64,000 bases of DNA, taken from Streptomyces chromofuscus. GTDB taxonomy: Bacteria > Actinomycetota > Actinomycetes > Streptomycetales > Streptomycetaceae. The stretch is taken from NCBI RefSeq assembly GCF_015160875.1, contig NZ_CP063374.1, forward strand, positions 5,955,501-6,019,500. Reading direction: 5' to 3'. Below the pieces are notes generated by a model. That model saw only the letters and a program-made list of their open reading frames with translations, was not told where the DNA came from and made no database searches. The position numbers were made by a program, and so were the translations under genes. Every line of letters starts with the position of its first letter. Position 1 is the first letter of the stretch. This document shows positions 35,442 to 44,389 of the stretch, piece by piece.

Positions 35442-36754
35442 CGGGCGCCTCCGAGGGGGAGAGTGGCGAGCATGCCGGGCACTTGTTCCCGGTCGAGGCG
35501 GGCGAGGCCGGTGCCCGTGTGGCGGGCCGCGGCCTGCAACGCGCTGCGCGCAGCGACGAGTTCGTCGTCGCTGCGCCCGGTCACCCGCAGATGCCCGCAC
35601 AGGGACACTTCCTGCCGTTCCCCGCGTGTCAGAGTGAGACTGAAGGTGGTGGCGAGCGCGGGAACGGCCGTGATCAGGGCGATGACCTGTGGCAGAGAGG
35701 GCGCCTGGCGACCCCCCATCGAGGGCCACCGGCGGATCCAGTACGTGGTGTGCCGGCGATTGTCGCAGCGCCAGCTCCGGCCCAACTCCTCCGTGCGCCG
35801 TTCCCGTGCCTCCGTACGGCCGGCCTCCGCCGTCACCAGGGGGTTGGCGCAGGCCGATGTGGCGATGGCGGCGGTCAGCTCCTCCTCGTCGAGGAGGGTC
35901 GCGCGGAACCCGGCTCCAGTCAGCCGGCTCGCGAGCTGATCGGCGGCACGCACGACGCACTTCTGCGCGCCCAGCAGACCACCGCCGCGCGCCGCCACGG
36001 CCTCGGGGCACAGTTCCGGATCGAGCTTCAACGCGATCCAGGTGATGCGGACGGCCGGCGCGCCCGTCTGCTCCTGAAGAGGCGCGTAGTTGGCCACAGC
36101 CACGGACTGCCGCGGCAGATGGAGCGCGGGCGCGGGCTGCGTGTGCAGCACGACCTGGGCCGACTCCAGCCGGATCCCGTCCACTTCCAAGGTGTCGTAC
36201 ACCAGTCTCAGCGGCAGCGGATGCCGGTTCCGGTCGGCCCGCAGCGCGGTGGCGTCGGCCTCCACCTGCACCACCGCGGTGACGAACGTGCCGTCTCCGA
36301 CGATGCCCACGGGACGGCGGTCGCGGCCGGCGTACGTGTACGTTCTCAGGCTCGGGTCGCACTCCACGGCGGGCGCGAGCCCCGGCTCCGTGCCCGGTGG
36401 GATCGGCGTGCTCGCGGCCCGCCGCCGCCGAACCCGCAACGCCCGTGCCGTGGCCAGCCATTCGGGCAGGGAGCGGCCGCGGCGGCGGGCGAACGCGACC
36501 AGCACCATGCAGACGGCGACGACGGCGGCGATCACCAGGGCCACCGGCCCGATCACCCAGCCGACGAGCAGCGCGGCGGCGGCGAGCTCCACCAGGACGA
36601 CGCGTTGCAACCGGAATGCCCCGGCCCGCCCCGCACGCGCTCCGAGGTGCGGCGTCCCCGACGCGGCCGACTGCTGCGCAGTCGTCTGCCGAGACGCCGC
36701 GGAGCCCTCCTCCCGCGACCGGCCACGGGACCGGGCGCGTGTTCCGGCAGCCAT
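35438..36754 (-). CDS. eccE: Type VII secretion protein EccE
   Basis: A core membrane component of the ESX machine, 438 residues. Two adjacent membrane helices lie at about residues 52-88 (ELAAAALLVGWVIGPVALVI, VVAVCMVLVAFA). A large cytosolic domain of the EccE type follows (GRDRRPVGIVGDGTFVTAVV, ITWIALKLDPELCPEAV, WRCDNRRHTTYWI). The ATG at 36754 is seven bases after a GGGGGGA site; a GTG precedes it directly. It diverges from eccB. Confidence 0.9.
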   Translation of the reverse strand: MAAGTRARSRGRSREEGSAASRQTTAQQSAASGTPHLGARAGRAGAFRLQRVVLVELAAAALLVGWVIGPVALVIAAVVAVCMVLVAFARRRGRSLPEWLATARALRVRRRRAASTPIPPGTEPGLAPAVECDPSLRTYTYAGRDRRPVGIVGDGTFVTAVVQVEADATALRADRNRHPLPLRLVYDTLEVDGIRLESAQVVLHTQPAPALHLPRQSVAVANYAPLQEQTGAPAVRITWIALKLDPELCPEAVAARGGGLLGAQKCVVRAADQLASRLTGAGFRATLLDEEELTAAIATSACANPLVTAEAGRTEARERRTEELGRSWRCDNRRHTTYWIRRWPSMGGRQAPSLPQVIALITAVPALATTFSLTLTRGERQEVSLCGHLRVTGRSDDELVAARSALQAAARHTGTGLARLDREQVPGMLATLPLGGAR

Positions 36755-36951
36755 CACTCCATCCCCCCGCCTACTTCACAACTCGCCGTGTCCCAGCACC
36801 ACACGAGGCCCAAGACGGCCCGGACACCCTACCCGTCACCCCAAGTCCCCACGGATACCAGGCATAGTAGGGGGCCGGTCCGACATCGAAGGCGGGAGAG
36901 CGTGTCACCCGCCCGCGCGGCCACGCGGAACACGGGGAGAGACAGGCACAC

Positions 36952-38475
36952 ATGGCATCTCGGCGGGACCAGCTCAATGCCTACACCTTCGCGAAGCGCC
37001 GCATGCTCGCGGCCTTCCTGCAGTCGTCGCCCGACGGCTCGGAGGAGGGAGCGCCGCGACCCTTGCGCGCGGTGCTGCCCGGCATCATCGTGGGGATCGT
37101 CGTGATGGCGGTGTTCGGGGCGTGGGGCATGTTCAAGCCGACCGCGCCGAAGGGCTGGGACGAACCCAACGCCAAGGTGATCGTCGCCAGCAAGTCGACC
37201 ACGCGCTATGTCGTGCTGAAGACCGACGGTCAGGCCCAGCTCCATCCGGTCCTCAACATGGCCTCCGCGAAACTGCTGCTGCAGGCCGGGCAGGGCGACG
37301 TCGTGACCGTCGCCGAGTCCGTCCTGGACAACGGCAGGATCCCGCACGGCGTCACCATCGGCATCCCGTACGCGCCCGACCGCCTGCCCTCGGCGGAGGA
37401 CGCCGGCACCGCGAAGCGCTGGGTGGTCTGCGAGCGGCCGAGCGCCGGCGGCGACGGCTCCGTGCAGAAGGCCGCGCTCGTGCTCTCCAGCCGCGACGTG
37501 AAGGCGATCGAGGGCAGGGGCCGGCTCAGCGGCGGCCAACTGCTCTACGTCGCGGACCGGGACGGCAGGCATTACGTCGTCGACGCGGGCGGCACGGCGT
37601 ACCCGATCGACAAGGGCGACGAGCTGCTGCTGCGTGCGGTGGTCGGCTCGGGCCGGCAGCCGCAGCGGGTGTCCGCCGGGTGGCTCGACACGCTGCACCG
37701 GGGTGACGCGATCACCTTCCCGGACATCACCGGGCGTCCGGGTGACGCGGCGGACGCCCCGGGCCGGCTGGGCCGGGCGACCGACAAGGTCGGCATGGTG
37801 CTGAGGGCGATGGACAACAACGCGGTCCAGTACTACGTGGTGCTGCCCGGCCGGATCGCCCCCGTCTCGGCGTTCGTCGCGCAGCTCTTGCTGTTCAGCG
37901 AGGAACTGGCACCACTCGGCCAGGCCGGTCAGGCTCGGCAGGTCGGCCCCGGTGAGATCGTGCCGGGCACGGCGTTCGGCACCGAGCACCACTGGCCCAC
38001 CGGGGACCCCGCTCCCGTCAATGAGGCGTCGTCCGCCAAGGGGAGCCGCAGCACGATCTGCAACGTCCTGCGCGGAGTGAACGCAGCTACCGGCGCCACC
38101 ACCCTCAGCACCTGGGCGGGCACGGATTTCCCGGAGCGGCTGCCCGCGGGCTCCAGCGCCTACGTCACGCCGGGATCGGGCCAGCTCTACCGTCAGTTCC
38201 AGGGCGAGGCGACGAGGACCGGCCCGGTGTTCCTGGTCACCGACACGGGCCTGCGCTACGTCCTGCAGTCCAACGGCGACAGCGCCACGGACGACGCGGG
38301 CATCGGAACGACCGCCGAACAGCGCGAGCAGCAGCAGAAGGAGGCCATGCAGGCCCAGACCCTCCTCGGCTACAAGGACGTCGACCCGGCGCCGATCCCC
38401 GCCGCCTGGTCGGAGTTCCTGCCCACCGGCCCACGCCTGTCGACCGCGGCGGCACGCCAGCCGCAGGGTTCGTGA
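36952..38475 (+). CDS. eccB: Type VII secretion protein EccB
   Basis: A core ESX component, 507 residues, with one N-terminal membrane helix and a large extracytoplasmic domain. The start MASRRDQLNAYTFAKRRMLA is the family signature. The helix is VLPGIIVGIVVMAVFGAWGM (about residues 41-60). Further family features are LHPVLNMASAKLLL and the Cys pair CERPSAG ... STICNVLRG. The ATG at 36952 follows GGGGAGA. The stop overlaps the mycosin start as GTGA. Confidence 0.96.
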   Translation: MASRRDQLNAYTFAKRRMLAAFLQSSPDGSEEGAPRPLRAVLPGIIVGIVVMAVFGAWGMFKPTAPKGWDEPNAKVIVASKSTTRYVVLKTDGQAQLHPVLNMASAKLLLQAGQGDVVTVAESVLDNGRIPHGVTIGIPYAPDRLPSAEDAGTAKRWVVCERPSAGGDGSVQKAALVLSSRDVKAIEGRGRLSGGQLLYVADRDGRHYVVDAGGTAYPIDKGDELLLRAVVGSGRQPQRVSAGWLDTLHRGDAITFPDITGRPGDAADAPGRLGRATDKVGMVLRAMDNNAVQYYVVLPGRIAPVSAFVAQLLLFSEELAPLGQAGQARQVGPGEIVPGTAFGTEHHWPTGDPAPVNEASSAKGSRSTICNVLRGVNAATGATTLSTWAGTDFPERLPAGSSAYVTPGSGQLYRQFQGEATRTGPVFLVTDTGLRYVLQSNGDSATDDAGIGTTAEQREQQQKEAMQAQTLLGYKDVDPAPIPAAWSEFLPTGPRLSTAAARQPQGS

Positions 38476-39728
38476 GGAGGACGGCGACAGTGCTTCGTAC
38501 GACACTGGTGGCGGCCGCGACCCTGCTGACGGCGACCACACTGCTCACGCCGCCCGCGGCGGCCGCGGGGAAGCTGCCGTACTCCGACCAGTGCACCTTC
38601 CCCAACGGCCTGTACCCGGGCCGCCCTTGGTCACTGCAGCGCGTCATGCTGGACGAACTGTGGAGCCGGTCCACCGGCGAGGGCGTGCGGGTGGCAGTCA
38701 TCGACACGGGCGTCGACGTGAAGAACCGGCAGCTCACGGACGCGGTCGACGTGAAGGCCGGCCGCAACCTGCTGCCGAGGAACCTCAAGGACGACAACGG
38801 CGACCCGATCGAGCGGGGGAAGGAGAACGGCACGACGGACACCGTCGGCCACGGCACCAAGGTCGCCGGCATCATCGCGGCCCGCCCCACGAGCGGCACC
38901 GGCTTCGTGGGCCTGGCGCCCGAGGCGACGATCATCCCGATCCAGCAGAACGACGCGGAGGGCCACGGCGACACCGCATCCCTGGCCGCCGCGATCCGCC
39001 ACGCCGTCCAGGCCGAGGCCGGGGTCATCAACATCTCCCAGGACACCTCGAACGCGGTGAAGCCCGACCCCGACCTGGAACAAGCGGTCAAGGAGGCCCT
39101 CGCCCAGAAGATCGTCGTCGTCGCGTCGGCCGGCAACGACGGTGACGGAGGCAACGTCAAGGAGACGTACCCCGCCTCCTACGACGGCGTCCTCGCCGTC
39201 GCCGCCTCCGACCGCAACAACGAGCGCGCGTCGTTCTCCCAGTCCGGCGACTTCGTCGACGTGGCGGCCCCCGGCGTCGACATGATCTCCACCGTCCCGC
39301 AGGGCGGCCACTGCTCCGACAACGGTACGAGCTTCTCGGCGCCGTACGTGGCGGGCGTAGCGGCGCTGATCAAGGCCAGGCACCCCGACTGGACGGCCCG
39401 CCAGATCGTCGCCCGGATCGAACAGACCGCGGAGCGCACGATCGCCGGCCACGACCGCCTGGTGGGCTGGGGCGTGGTGGACCCCGTCCGCGCGCTGACG
39501 GAGGACGACCACCCGATCGAGTCACCCAACCCCCGGGAGGGCCTGACCCAGGCCGAGGCCCCCACACCCGGGAAGTTCTCGCTCGGCGAGACCCCCGACG
39601 AACGCAACGCCCGCCTCGCCACGTACGTGGCCGTTGGCGCCGCGGTCCTGGCCGCGGGCCTCGGCGGCACAGCGGTGGCGATTCGGGACGCGCGGCGACG
39701 GGCACGGCGGGTCGCCGGGGCGGAGTAG
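38472..39728 (+). CDS. mycP: Type VII secretion-associated serine protease mycosin (first copy)
   Basis: A membrane-anchored subtilisin-like protease, 418 residues. It has a signal peptide (VAAATLLTATTLLTPPAAAA) and the catalytic triad in VAVIDTGVD (Asp near 77), VGHGTKVAG (His near 126) and NGTSFSAPYVAG (Ser near 286). After a Pro-rich linker, a C-terminal membrane helix (YVAVGAAVLAAGLGGTAVAI) ends in basic residues. Mycosins stabilise the ESX complex and process substrates. Its GTG start overlaps the eccB stop. Confidence 0.95.
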   Translation: MRRTATVLRTTLVAAATLLTATTLLTPPAAAAGKLPYSDQCTFPNGLYPGRPWSLQRVMLDELWSRSTGEGVRVAVIDTGVDVKNRQLTDAVDVKAGRNLLPRNLKDDNGDPIERGKENGTTDTVGHGTKVAGIIAARPTSGTGFVGLAPEATIIPIQQNDAEGHGDTASLAAAIRHAVQAEAGVINISQDTSNAVKPDPDLEQAVKEALAQKIVVVASAGNDGDGGNVKETYPASYDGVLAVAASDRNNERASFSQSGDFVDVAAPGVDMISTVPQGGHCSDNGTSFSAPYVAGVAALIKARHPDWTARQIVARIEQTAERTIAGHDRLVGWGVVDPVRALTEDDHPIESPNPREGLTQAEAPTPGKFSLGETPDERNARLATYVAVGAAVLAAGLGGTAVAIRDARRRARRVAGAE

Positions 39729-39908
39729 ACGGACAGCGCCAACGGCCAGGACCTGGCCTTGGGCCTCGTCCGGAGGTCGATCCGCCGGCACCGTACGCAC
39801 CCGGCGGCCGGCGCGCGCTCATCGCCCGCCGGCTCCGCGCAGGTGATGGCTCGTCGTCGAAAACCAGTCAACCTCGATCAGCGACACGACGGCTGTCGGG
39901 TAAGGCAG

Positions 39909-39937
39909 TTGGGGCTGTCAGTGGGACCCAATAGAGT
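39909..39937 (+). promoter_or_regulatory. Candidate promoter of the esx substrate operon
   Basis: TTGGGG (39909-39914) and TAGAGT (39932-39937) are separated by 17 bp, a good match to Streptomyces housekeeping promoters. The start of the downstream gene is 78 bp away. Confidence 0.5.
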
Positions 39938-40015
39938 GCTGATGTTGCATTCATGAACTCTTGAGGGGCGTGAGCCGCTCTGGACGGGCAACGGACAACG
40001 GGGAGGGAAAGCTTC

Positions 40016-40447
40016 GTGCTTCCTGCAGACTTGGGCGGGGCCGCAGACGTACGGCGTGGCCTGATGGCGCTTTCGAAGTTCAAGGAGCGCGTGGACGATC
40101 TGCTCAGGGCCTTCGAGGGCTCGGCGGGCGGCGCGTCCAAGGTGGCGGCGCACAGCCTGTCGCAAGCCGCGTTCGGCATGGGTGACTTCCCGGAAGCGAA
40201 GGCGCTGCACCTGGAGTACGAACGCGTCCACGAACGCATCACGTCCCTGTCGAAGTCGCTCGGCCTCCAGTTGGAGGCGATGCAGATCGCCGTACACGGC
40301 GTGGACGTGACCTTCGACAACCTCGAAGAAGAGGCGCGCTACCGGTTCCACCAGATCCGGGCCGAGGTCAACCAGCAACGCGACGCGATGCTGGACGAGC
40401 ACCTCCAGCGCGAGAACAAGGCCGATCTCACCGACGCGGGGTACTGA
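40016..40447 (+). CDS. Helical protein of the type VII secretion locus
   Basis: 143 residues, almost entirely helical with coiled-coil tendency: LSKFKERVDDLLRAFEG, AKALHLEYERVHERITSLSK, and YRFHQIRAEVNQQRDAMLDE. There is no signal peptide, membrane helix or WXG motif. The GTG at 40016 follows GGGAGGG. Its stop shares ATGA with the next gene, so the two products are likely made together, perhaps as a secreted heterodimer or a chaperone and substrate. No family assigned. Confidence 0.78.
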   Translation: MLPADLGGAADVRRGLMALSKFKERVDDLLRAFEGSAGGASKVAAHSLSQAAFGMGDFPEAKALHLEYERVHERITSLSKSLGLQLEAMQIAVHGVDVTFDNLEEEARYRFHQIRAEVNQQRDAMLDEHLQRENKADLTDAGY

Positions 40448-42123
40448 TGAGCGGCGACAAGAACCAGCCGAATGTGCACCAGGCGGAGCACCAGGAAGCC
40501 GCCCAGCAGAACGGCAGCCTCGACGCGGTCATGCATATGACCAAGGTGATCAATCCCTGGGGACCGGACAGGGGTTTCCACTTCGGCAGGACCAGCTTCG
40601 AGAACTACGACCTCAACCAGATGATCGACATCGTCGAGTCCGCGAGCCCAGAGCTCCTGGAGGAGGCCGGCAACGCTCTCGTCAACGCACGGGACGCCAT
40701 CAGGTCGGCCGCCGAGGAACTCGGCCTGAACCTGCAGAACGTCGACTGGCAGGGCGAGGCGCACAAGGCGTTCCACACCTGGGGCAACGACCTGGTCAGC
40801 ACCGCCGAGGCGCTCGCCGACTACGCCGAAACGGTGGGCACCCAGGTCATGGCGGCGAGCTCCGGACTCGCGTCGGTACGCAAGTCCATGCCGCCGCGTG
40901 ACACCCGCTCCACCCCCAAGACGGTCGACGACATCCCCGAAGCCAAGCAGGTCGACAGCAACGACGAGTACACGGCGGCGCTGAAGGCGGAGAAGCACCG
41001 GCAGGAAGCCATCAACCAGATGTACCGCTTGGCGTCGTTCTACACGGTGTCGAACGGGATGATGCAGAAGGCTGAGGAGCCGGTGTTCCCGAAGATGCCG
41101 GATGTGGGGGTCCCAAAGCCGCCGCCGGGCTTCGACCCAAGGGTTGAGCATCCAGGCCGAGGGACCCTTGAAACGACGAGTGATACGCGAAGCACGCATC
41201 ATCCCCCCGTGAATTCTGGAACGCGAGCGCCTGTCGAGGACTTGTCGACATCACACAAGAGCGTTGACGAATCTCTCCTGCCTTCGAAGGAACACGTCGG
41301 CACGAAGATTGACAGCCTCGGAACTGCGCCGCCGCAGGAGGCCGTGAAGCCGACGCCCGTAACGTCGACTTCGACTACAGGTCCGGCTGTCGCTTCTGGG
41401 GGATCACCTCATCCGATCGCCCCCGTTTCGACGTCTCCTGTTTCACGGCATCCTGCCCGGAGCGCTTCAGGCTCCGGTGCCGTGCCTTTGAACAAGACTC
41501 CGGCGTCGGCACAGGGCCGGGTCGGTGGTACGCCGACCGGTAGCCCCGCCGGACGAACAGGGATTGGTCCCACCGGATCGGTGGGACGTGCCGTCGGATC
41601 AGGACAGGCAACTGGTCGTACGACCGGCCCTGGGGGACAAAGCGTCGTTGGCGGTGTGCCCAAGCCTGCGGCACCAGCGGCTGGGCAGGCGGGCGGCGTC
41701 ATGCGCGGTCCTGTCACTGGAATGGGCGCCACCAATGCCAGGGGTACTGCTACCGGGCGCGCCGGCGTCGGGCGTACCACCGATGGCATCGTCGGCGGGA
41801 GGCCAGTCTCTGGAACTACCTCTGGCGCTGCAGGTTCCAGGGGTCCGCGTGGAACAGTCATCGGTGGCCAAAGCGCAATCACCTCGAGGAGCACTGCGGA
41901 AAGACCGGGTCAGCGTGGAGTGATCGGGGTGCCGGGGCCCACGACGAGCACGAGACAGGCGCCTCGCCGGCCTGCCGGCAGTCCCGATGGCGTAGTGGGA
42001 ACGCCGACAGGGAGAGCTCACGGAGTCAAAAGCGGCGGAGTTACGCCGGGTACCACGGGCGCGACGCCTGGACGTGAGGGCGGAGAGCGTTCTGGCGAGA
42101 CGCGTACACGCCGTGACGAGTGA
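40447..42123 (+). CDS. WXG100-like protein with long disordered C-terminus
   Basis: 558 residues. The N-terminal about 200 residues are helical and carry a WxG turn (VDWQGEAHKAFHTWGNDLVS), like an elongated WXG100 or PPE-type ESX substrate. From about residue 215 the chain is Pro-, Gly- and Thr-rich and repetitive (RTTGPGGQSVVGGVPKPAAP; TGRAGVGRTTDGIVGGRPVS). No signal peptide. Coupled to the helical gene upstream. I infer a secreted ESX substrate whose tail may reach into the cell wall. The base composition of its second half is lower in G+C than neighbouring core genes. Confidence 0.75.
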   Translation: MSGDKNQPNVHQAEHQEAAQQNGSLDAVMHMTKVINPWGPDRGFHFGRTSFENYDLNQMIDIVESASPELLEEAGNALVNARDAIRSAAEELGLNLQNVDWQGEAHKAFHTWGNDLVSTAEALADYAETVGTQVMAASSGLASVRKSMPPRDTRSTPKTVDDIPEAKQVDSNDEYTAALKAEKHRQEAINQMYRLASFYTVSNGMMQKAEEPVFPKMPDVGVPKPPPGFDPRVEHPGRGTLETTSDTRSTHHPPVNSGTRAPVEDLSTSHKSVDESLLPSKEHVGTKIDSLGTAPPQEAVKPTPVTSTSTTGPAVASGGSPHPIAPVSTSPVSRHPARSASGSGAVPLNKTPASAQGRVGGTPTGSPAGRTGIGPTGSVGRAVGSGQATGRTTGPGGQSVVGGVPKPAAPAAGQAGGVMRGPVTGMGATNARGTATGRAGVGRTTDGIVGGRPVSGTTSGAAGSRGPRGTVIGGQSAITSRSTAERPGQRGVIGVPGPTTSTRQAPRRPAGSPDGVVGTPTGRAHGVKSGGVTPGTTGATPGREGGERSGETRTRRDE

Positions 42124-42178
42124 CGTGATGGGGCGTCGTCGACCGACTGACCGGACAAGAGCGAGGACAGACATAGGC

Positions 42179-43447
42179 ATGGTGGTAGGGATCAGCCGAC
42201 GCGACGGGTGGCGCGCACCTTTCGTGGGACGGGCCGGGAGACGCATTTCCGCCGTCTGCTCAGCGATTGGCGCCTTGACCGCCGTGTCGGCAGGTCTGGC
42301 TCCGGGTGCAATGGCCGCAGACGTTCAGTCCGGGCAATGGTACTTGTCGGCGATGCACGCCGACGAGATGTGGAAGGTGAGCACCGGCAAGGGCGTCAAG
42401 GTCGCCGTCGTGGACACAGGTGTCAACGCAGACACTCCGTCTCTCAAGGGGCAGGTGCTCGCTGACGAAGTTCCGCAGTCCGTTGGCTTCAAGGCGACTG
42501 AGGACTATGACGGTCACGGGACGAGCATGGCTGAGCTGATCGCCGGCAACGGTGCTAAAGGCGGTCTGAAGGGTCTCGCTCCGGGGGCTAAAATTGTTCC
42601 GTATCGACTGGCAATGAAGGATTTCAACAACGAGAGCGAGAAGAAGAAGGCTCCTCAACTGTCAGCTGTGATCAGGGCAATCGCTGACAGCGACGTCAAA
42701 ATCATCAGCATGTCGATCGGCGAGGACATCGAACGGCCGGAGGACCTGGCGGCCATCAAGTATGCCCAAATCAGGGGTAAGTTGATGTTCGCCGCGACCG
42801 GTAATGACGCTCAAGAGAAAAACCTTATTGGTTACCCTGCGGCCTATCCTTACGTAGTGGGTGTTGCCGCTTCGGACGAGTCAGGAACGGTCGGGAGGTT
42901 CTCCGAGCACGGCAACTACGTCGACCTGGCATCCCCCGGCCTCGATGTCCCCACCTGGTGCGACAACACCTTCCGCTCATACTGCACAAACCAGGGCACC
43001 AGCCAGGCAACCGCCATCGCCTCCGCCTCCGCCGCCCTCATCTGGTCCGCCCACCCCGACTGGACGGCCAACCAGGTCCTCGCCAGCCTGATCGACACCG
43101 CCGGCCGTGACTGGGCGAAGGACAACCCGAGCACGTACCTCGGATACGGCCTGATTCGCCCCCGCAAGGTGCTGGAGAACGCCGACTACGACCCTGTCCC
43201 GGCCAACACCGACCCGCTCGCCAAGGAAAACGCGACGGGCGTCACGGACGACAAGGGGGCCTCCCCCTCCGCCTCGACCTCGTCACAACCCCCCAAGGCC
43301 GCCTCGGACGGCCAGACTTCGGCGGCAGGATCAAGCTCGAAGTCGGCTGCCAACACCACCACATGGATGGCCCTCGGAGCCGCAGCGGCCGTCCTGGTGA
43401 TCGGCGGCGGCGCCTTCGCGGTATTCCGGACACGACGCGGAGCATGA
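42179..43447 (+). CDS. Second mycosin-like serine protease
   Basis: 422 residues. A signal peptide (ISAVCSAIGALTAVSAGLAP, cleavage near GAMAA) precedes a subtilase domain with Asp in VAVVDTGVN (near 79), His in DGHGTSMAEL (near 112) and Ser in NQGTSQATAIAS (near 275). The usual GTSxxAP is changed to GTSQATA. A Ser/Thr-rich linker and a C-terminal helix (WMALGAAAAVLVIGGGAFAV) with a basic tail follow. I preferred the ATG at 42179, although ATG 42128, right after the upstream stop, is possible. It probably serves the substrates encoded on both sides. Confidence 0.9.
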   Translation: MVVGISRRDGWRAPFVGRAGRRISAVCSAIGALTAVSAGLAPGAMAADVQSGQWYLSAMHADEMWKVSTGKGVKVAVVDTGVNADTPSLKGQVLADEVPQSVGFKATEDYDGHGTSMAELIAGNGAKGGLKGLAPGAKIVPYRLAMKDFNNESEKKKAPQLSAVIRAIADSDVKIISMSIGEDIERPEDLAAIKYAQIRGKLMFAATGNDAQEKNLIGYPAAYPYVVGVAASDESGTVGRFSEHGNYVDLASPGLDVPTWCDNTFRSYCTNQGTSQATAIASASAALIWSAHPDWTANQVLASLIDTAGRDWAKDNPSTYLGYGLIRPRKVLENADYDPVPANTDPLAKENATGVTDDKGASPSASTSSQPPKAASDGQTSAAGSSSKSAANTTTWMALGAAAAVLVIGGGAFAVFRTRRGA

Positions 43448-43552
43448 CGACTCACCGCACGATTCACGCACGACTGACCAATCACACCAGCGCCCCGACG
43501 CGGTGACGCGTGCAGCAATGAACCCACAGCTCTCAGGAAACGGAGTGCCGAA

Positions 43553-43891
43553 ATGGTCGACCGCAAGCTCAATGAAGGCGACGTACAGCGGCTTCAGACG
43601 GAAGTCATCGATCGCTATGACAACATCCGCCAGTCACTCGCGAAGCTGCAGGGCACGATCGACATGATCGAGAAGGCCTGGAGGGGCCAGGGCGCCAACG
43701 CGTTCAACGTGAAGCAGACCGAGATCAACGGCCACATGGTCGCAATCGGCAAGATGCTCGACGACTTCCTCGAGGGCATCCACCTCAACAAGACCGACAA
43801 GCGCAACCTCGAAGACCAGATCGAGGCCGACATGCACAAGATTTCGGTCGAGGACCTGGGCGGCAAGACGTCGGCGCTCAACAGCTACTGA
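43553..43891 (+). CDS. WXG100-family protein (EsxB-like)
   Basis: 112 residues in two amphipathic helices joined by a WRG turn (KLQGTIDMIEKAWRGQGANA). This is the WXG100 hairpin of ESX substrates. The C-terminal tail (EDLGGKTSALNSY) is long. The ATG at 43553 follows GGAG. It is followed 80 bp later by a second WXG100 gene, the usual esxB-esxA arrangement whose products form a secreted heterodimer. Confidence 0.88.
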   Translation: MVDRKLNEGDVQRLQTEVIDRYDNIRQSLAKLQGTIDMIEKAWRGQGANAFNVKQTEINGHMVAIGKMLDDFLEGIHLNKTDKRNLEDQIEADMHKISVEDLGGKTSALNSY

Positions 43892-43971
43892 CCGGCCAGC
43901 AGCGGCAGTGAGCTACTCCACCGCCCGGGCCGTGCGGCTCGGCTGACATCGTCACAAGAAACGAGGGAAAC

Positions 43972-44274
43972 ATGTCCGGAGCGCACTACGACGAACTCGC
44001 CGTGACCTACGGCACCATGGACGCGCTCGCCACCGAGCTCGGCAACCAGGCCAAGAAGCTCGAGGAGGACCTCGAGGCCCTGAAGCAAGCCGTGCTCAAC
44101 GTCTCGTCGGGCTGGGGCGGCGAGGCGTTCAGCGAGTTCCAGAAGAAGTCCGCGCAGTGGGACAAGCACGCCCGAGGCATCCATGCGGCCCTGGTCCAGA
44201 TTTCACAGCGGGTCCACACCGCCGGCGGCGACTACCGGGGCGGCGACCTGAAGGGCGCGAGCTACTTCATGTAG
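43972..44274 (+). CDS. WXG100-family protein (EsxA-like)
   Basis: 100 residues with a WGG turn (VLNVSSGWGGEAFSEFQKKS) between two helices. Near the C-terminus YRGGD matches the YxxxD/E type VII export signal. The ATG at 43972 follows GAGGG. It is the partner of the upstream WXG100 gene. In Streptomyces, EsxA/EsxB are linked to sporulation. A hairpin follows at 44299-44325. Confidence 0.88.
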   Translation: MSGAHYDELAVTYGTMDALATELGNQAKKLEEDLEALKQAVLNVSSGWGGEAFSEFQKKSAQWDKHARGIHAALVQISQRVHTAGGDYRGGDLKGASYFM

Positions 44275-44298
44275 CAACACGGAATGTCACAGCACCGG

Positions 44299-44325
44299 GG
44301 TGGGCGCGCACGGGAGGCGCCCACC
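44299..44325 (+). terminator. Hairpin after the esxA-like gene
   Basis: 9-bp perfect stem GGTGGGCGC / GCGCCCACC with a 9-nt loop, 25 bp after the esxA-like stop. No T-run. Confidence 0.5.
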
Positions 44326-44389
44326 TACGCGTCCGGTATCCGGTGCGCGTACGAATGGCAGCGCGCGGGGTGGCGCGTCGCCGTCGCGT

